The translations under genes and the position numbers were made by a program. 64,000 bases of DNA, taken from Clostridium massiliamazoniense. GTDB lineage: Bacteria; Bacillota; Clostridia; Clostridiales; Clostridiaceae. Below the pieces are notes generated by a model, which saw only the letters and a list, made by a program, of their open reading frames with translations, ran no database searches and had not been told where the DNA came from. This document shows positions 62,961 to 64,000 of the stretch, piece after piece (the first letter of the stretch is position 1; every line of letters begins with the position of its first letter). The DNA lies in assembly GCF_001403635.1 (NCBI RefSeq), contig NZ_LN879467.1, positions 658,637 to 722,636 on the forward strand. Reading direction: 5' to 3'.

Positions 62961-63304
62961 ATTTTAATCACCTCCATAGATCAAGTTACCTGATAATTAA
63001 AATTCAACTAAAATCAAAATTTTAGTTGAAATTAAGCCTCAGTTTATTCTAGTAATATTTTAATAATTAATTTTATTCATGTCCATTAATAAAAAAATTA
63101 AGTTCTTAGTAATTTAATAAATTGATAATTATAAACAATTAAAATTTTATTTATATTAAAGTGTTAATTTTTTTGTTGTTTTTAAATTAATATTTACTTC
63201 ATATTTTTAGTTTATTAATTAATTATCAAAATTGATTTATTATAAATTGATGTTATTATCTATGCTAGATTAAAAATGTATAAAAATATAAAGGATGTTA
63301 TGAC
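62961..63304. other. Divergent intergenic region
   Basis: The 344-base gap contains the hairpin at 63003-63030 and presumably promoters for the EamA and rhodanese-like genes. No other gene was seen. Confidence 0.5.
63003..63030 (-). promoter_or_regulatory. Hairpin ahead of the EamA leader peptide
   Basis: TTCAACTAAAAT pairs perfectly with ATTTTAGTTGAA; on the minus strand it is followed by TTTTAATT. It could be a weak attenuator for the exporter transcript or a terminator of upstream transcription. Confidence 0.45.
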
Positions 63305-63934
63305 ATGAAGGACTTTTTAAAACTTAAGAAGAAACTTTTTAATGAAGCAATAAAAAATAAAGAGTGGATTTTTATAGATATAAGAACAAGAGATAGCTTT
63401 AATGGTTGGAAATTAAATGGTGAAAAATATTCTGGTCATATAAAAAGGTCTATAAACATCCCATTTATTAATTTTAAAAATGATTTTGAAGATATGAAAA
63501 AGAAATCAAAAGAAGATTTATTTTCCAAGATAAATCCTATAGTAATTTGTCATTCAAATTTAACTGAGCTTTTAAGCATTAGTAATTATCTTAAGATTAA
63601 TAATTATGAAAATCTATATACTTTAGATATGAGAAATTTGAAGCATTATCACATAAATTCTTTATGTTATTACAAGAATTATAAAATTCTTGTTCCACCT
63701 CAGTTTACTTTAAATAATAATTTTAAAGTTTTTCATGTTGGATTTGGAGATGAAGAAAAAACTTCTTCTAAAGGTCATATTAAAAATAGTATTTATATTA
63801 ATACTGATGAACTTGAACCACCTCCAAGTTGGACAGACTGTGGTTATAAAAATATAATTCGCATTAAAGGTAGTAATATAGCCGTTTTTAGGAAACTAAT
63901 AGCTTTAAAAATAAAAAAAATAACACAACTGTAA
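63305..63934 (+). CDS. Rhodanese-like protein, second domain truncated
   Basis: The 209-residue protein opens with a rhodanese domain (about 1-120): 'FIDIRTRDSF', 'GHIKRSINIPFINF' and the active Cys in 'VICHSNLTELLSISNYLKI'. A second rhodanese domain starts near 135 ('VFHVGFGDEEKTSSKGHIKN', 'TDELEPPPSWT'), as in two-domain sulfurtransferases. It ends after about 70 residues in unrelated basic sequence, without a second active site. Either a frameshift truncated it or this is a short variant. The stop is followed by a hairpin at the window edge. Confidence 0.72.
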   Translation: MKDFLKLKKKLFNEAIKNKEWIFIDIRTRDSFNGWKLNGEKYSGHIKRSINIPFINFKNDFEDMKKKSKEDLFSKINPIVICHSNLTELLSISNYLKINNYENLYTLDMRNLKHYHINSLCYYKNYKILVPPQFTLNNNFKVFHVGFGDEEKTSSKGHIKNSIYINTDELEPPPSWTDCGYKNIIRIKGSNIAVFRKLIALKIKKITQL

Positions 63935-63975
63935 CACAACCTGATTTTTTTAAAATATAGCTTCAATAGAAAAAA

Positions 63976-64000
63976 GTCAAGGAGTACTAAACTCCAAGAC
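63976..64000 (+). terminator. Probable terminator cut by the window edge
   Basis: GTC..GGAGT pairs with ACTCC..GAC. The T tract, if present, lies beyond the window. Confidence 0.5.

Overview
The window is very AT-rich, with short intergenic spaces, strong GGAGG-type ribosome binding sites and ATG/GTG/TTG starts. Gene content (cbiMQO, feo, SPL-type radical SAM protein, clostridial surface proteins, deoB, BmrCD-like exporter) fits a Clostridium sensu stricto chromosome. C. perfringens or a close relative is plausible, but no rRNA or species marker is present. No tRNA, rRNA, CRISPR array, prophage or replication origin was seen. Both insertion sequences are broken.

Layout. 0.2-4.1 kb: a VanZ-like protein, an osmoprotectant/thiol-type ABC importer (permease fused to its binding domain, plus ATPase) and a lipoprotein. 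4.2-10.6 kb: an iron block with two Fur boxes, a CydDC-like ABC exporter pair, YgbA and YbaN family proteins, and a membrane-anchored protein with three NEAT-like repeats. 10.6-14.5 kb: a MATE exporter behind a structured leader, phosphopentomutase and a methyltransferase. 14.5-16.5 kb: an M50-like protease and a dead IS1595-type transposase. 16.6-25.9 kb: MarR with a heterodimeric multidrug ABC exporter, a membrane protein, a BcrAB-type ABC transporter, and a dicarboxylate/amino-acid symporter preceded by a small ORF. 26.5-33 kb: a 2145-residue secreted protein of alternating mucin-binding-like and Ig-like modules with a transglutaminase-like core.

33-42.3 kb: a divergent TetR/old-yellow-enzyme pair with two operators, a 40-residue membrane peptide, a radical SAM protein ending in a clamp-binding-like motif, a DedA-type protein with a degenerate PAP2-like tail, a tyrosine phosphatase with an FmdE-like protein, and a class M sirtuin (SirTM) with its macrodomain. 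42.5-44 kb: a defective IS256-family element with terminal repeats and an 8-bp target duplication. 44-49 kb: a CBM/SH3/transglutaminase protein and the feo iron(II) operon with two Fur boxes. 49-58 kb: an M32 carboxypeptidase, a kinase, RpiR plus a GH1 6-phospho-beta-glucosidase, and an orphan histidine kinase. 58-64 kb: the cbiMQO nickel/cobalt transporter, an EamA exporter with a leader peptide, and a rhodanese-like protein.

The least expected structure is non-coding. One degenerate dispersed repeat of about 100-130 bp (six copies, both orientations) carries a stem whose flanking base pairs change together. A second short hairpin repeat (six copies) serves as a portable transcription terminator. 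Iron handling is the main biological theme: four Fur-box-like sites serve three transcription units.
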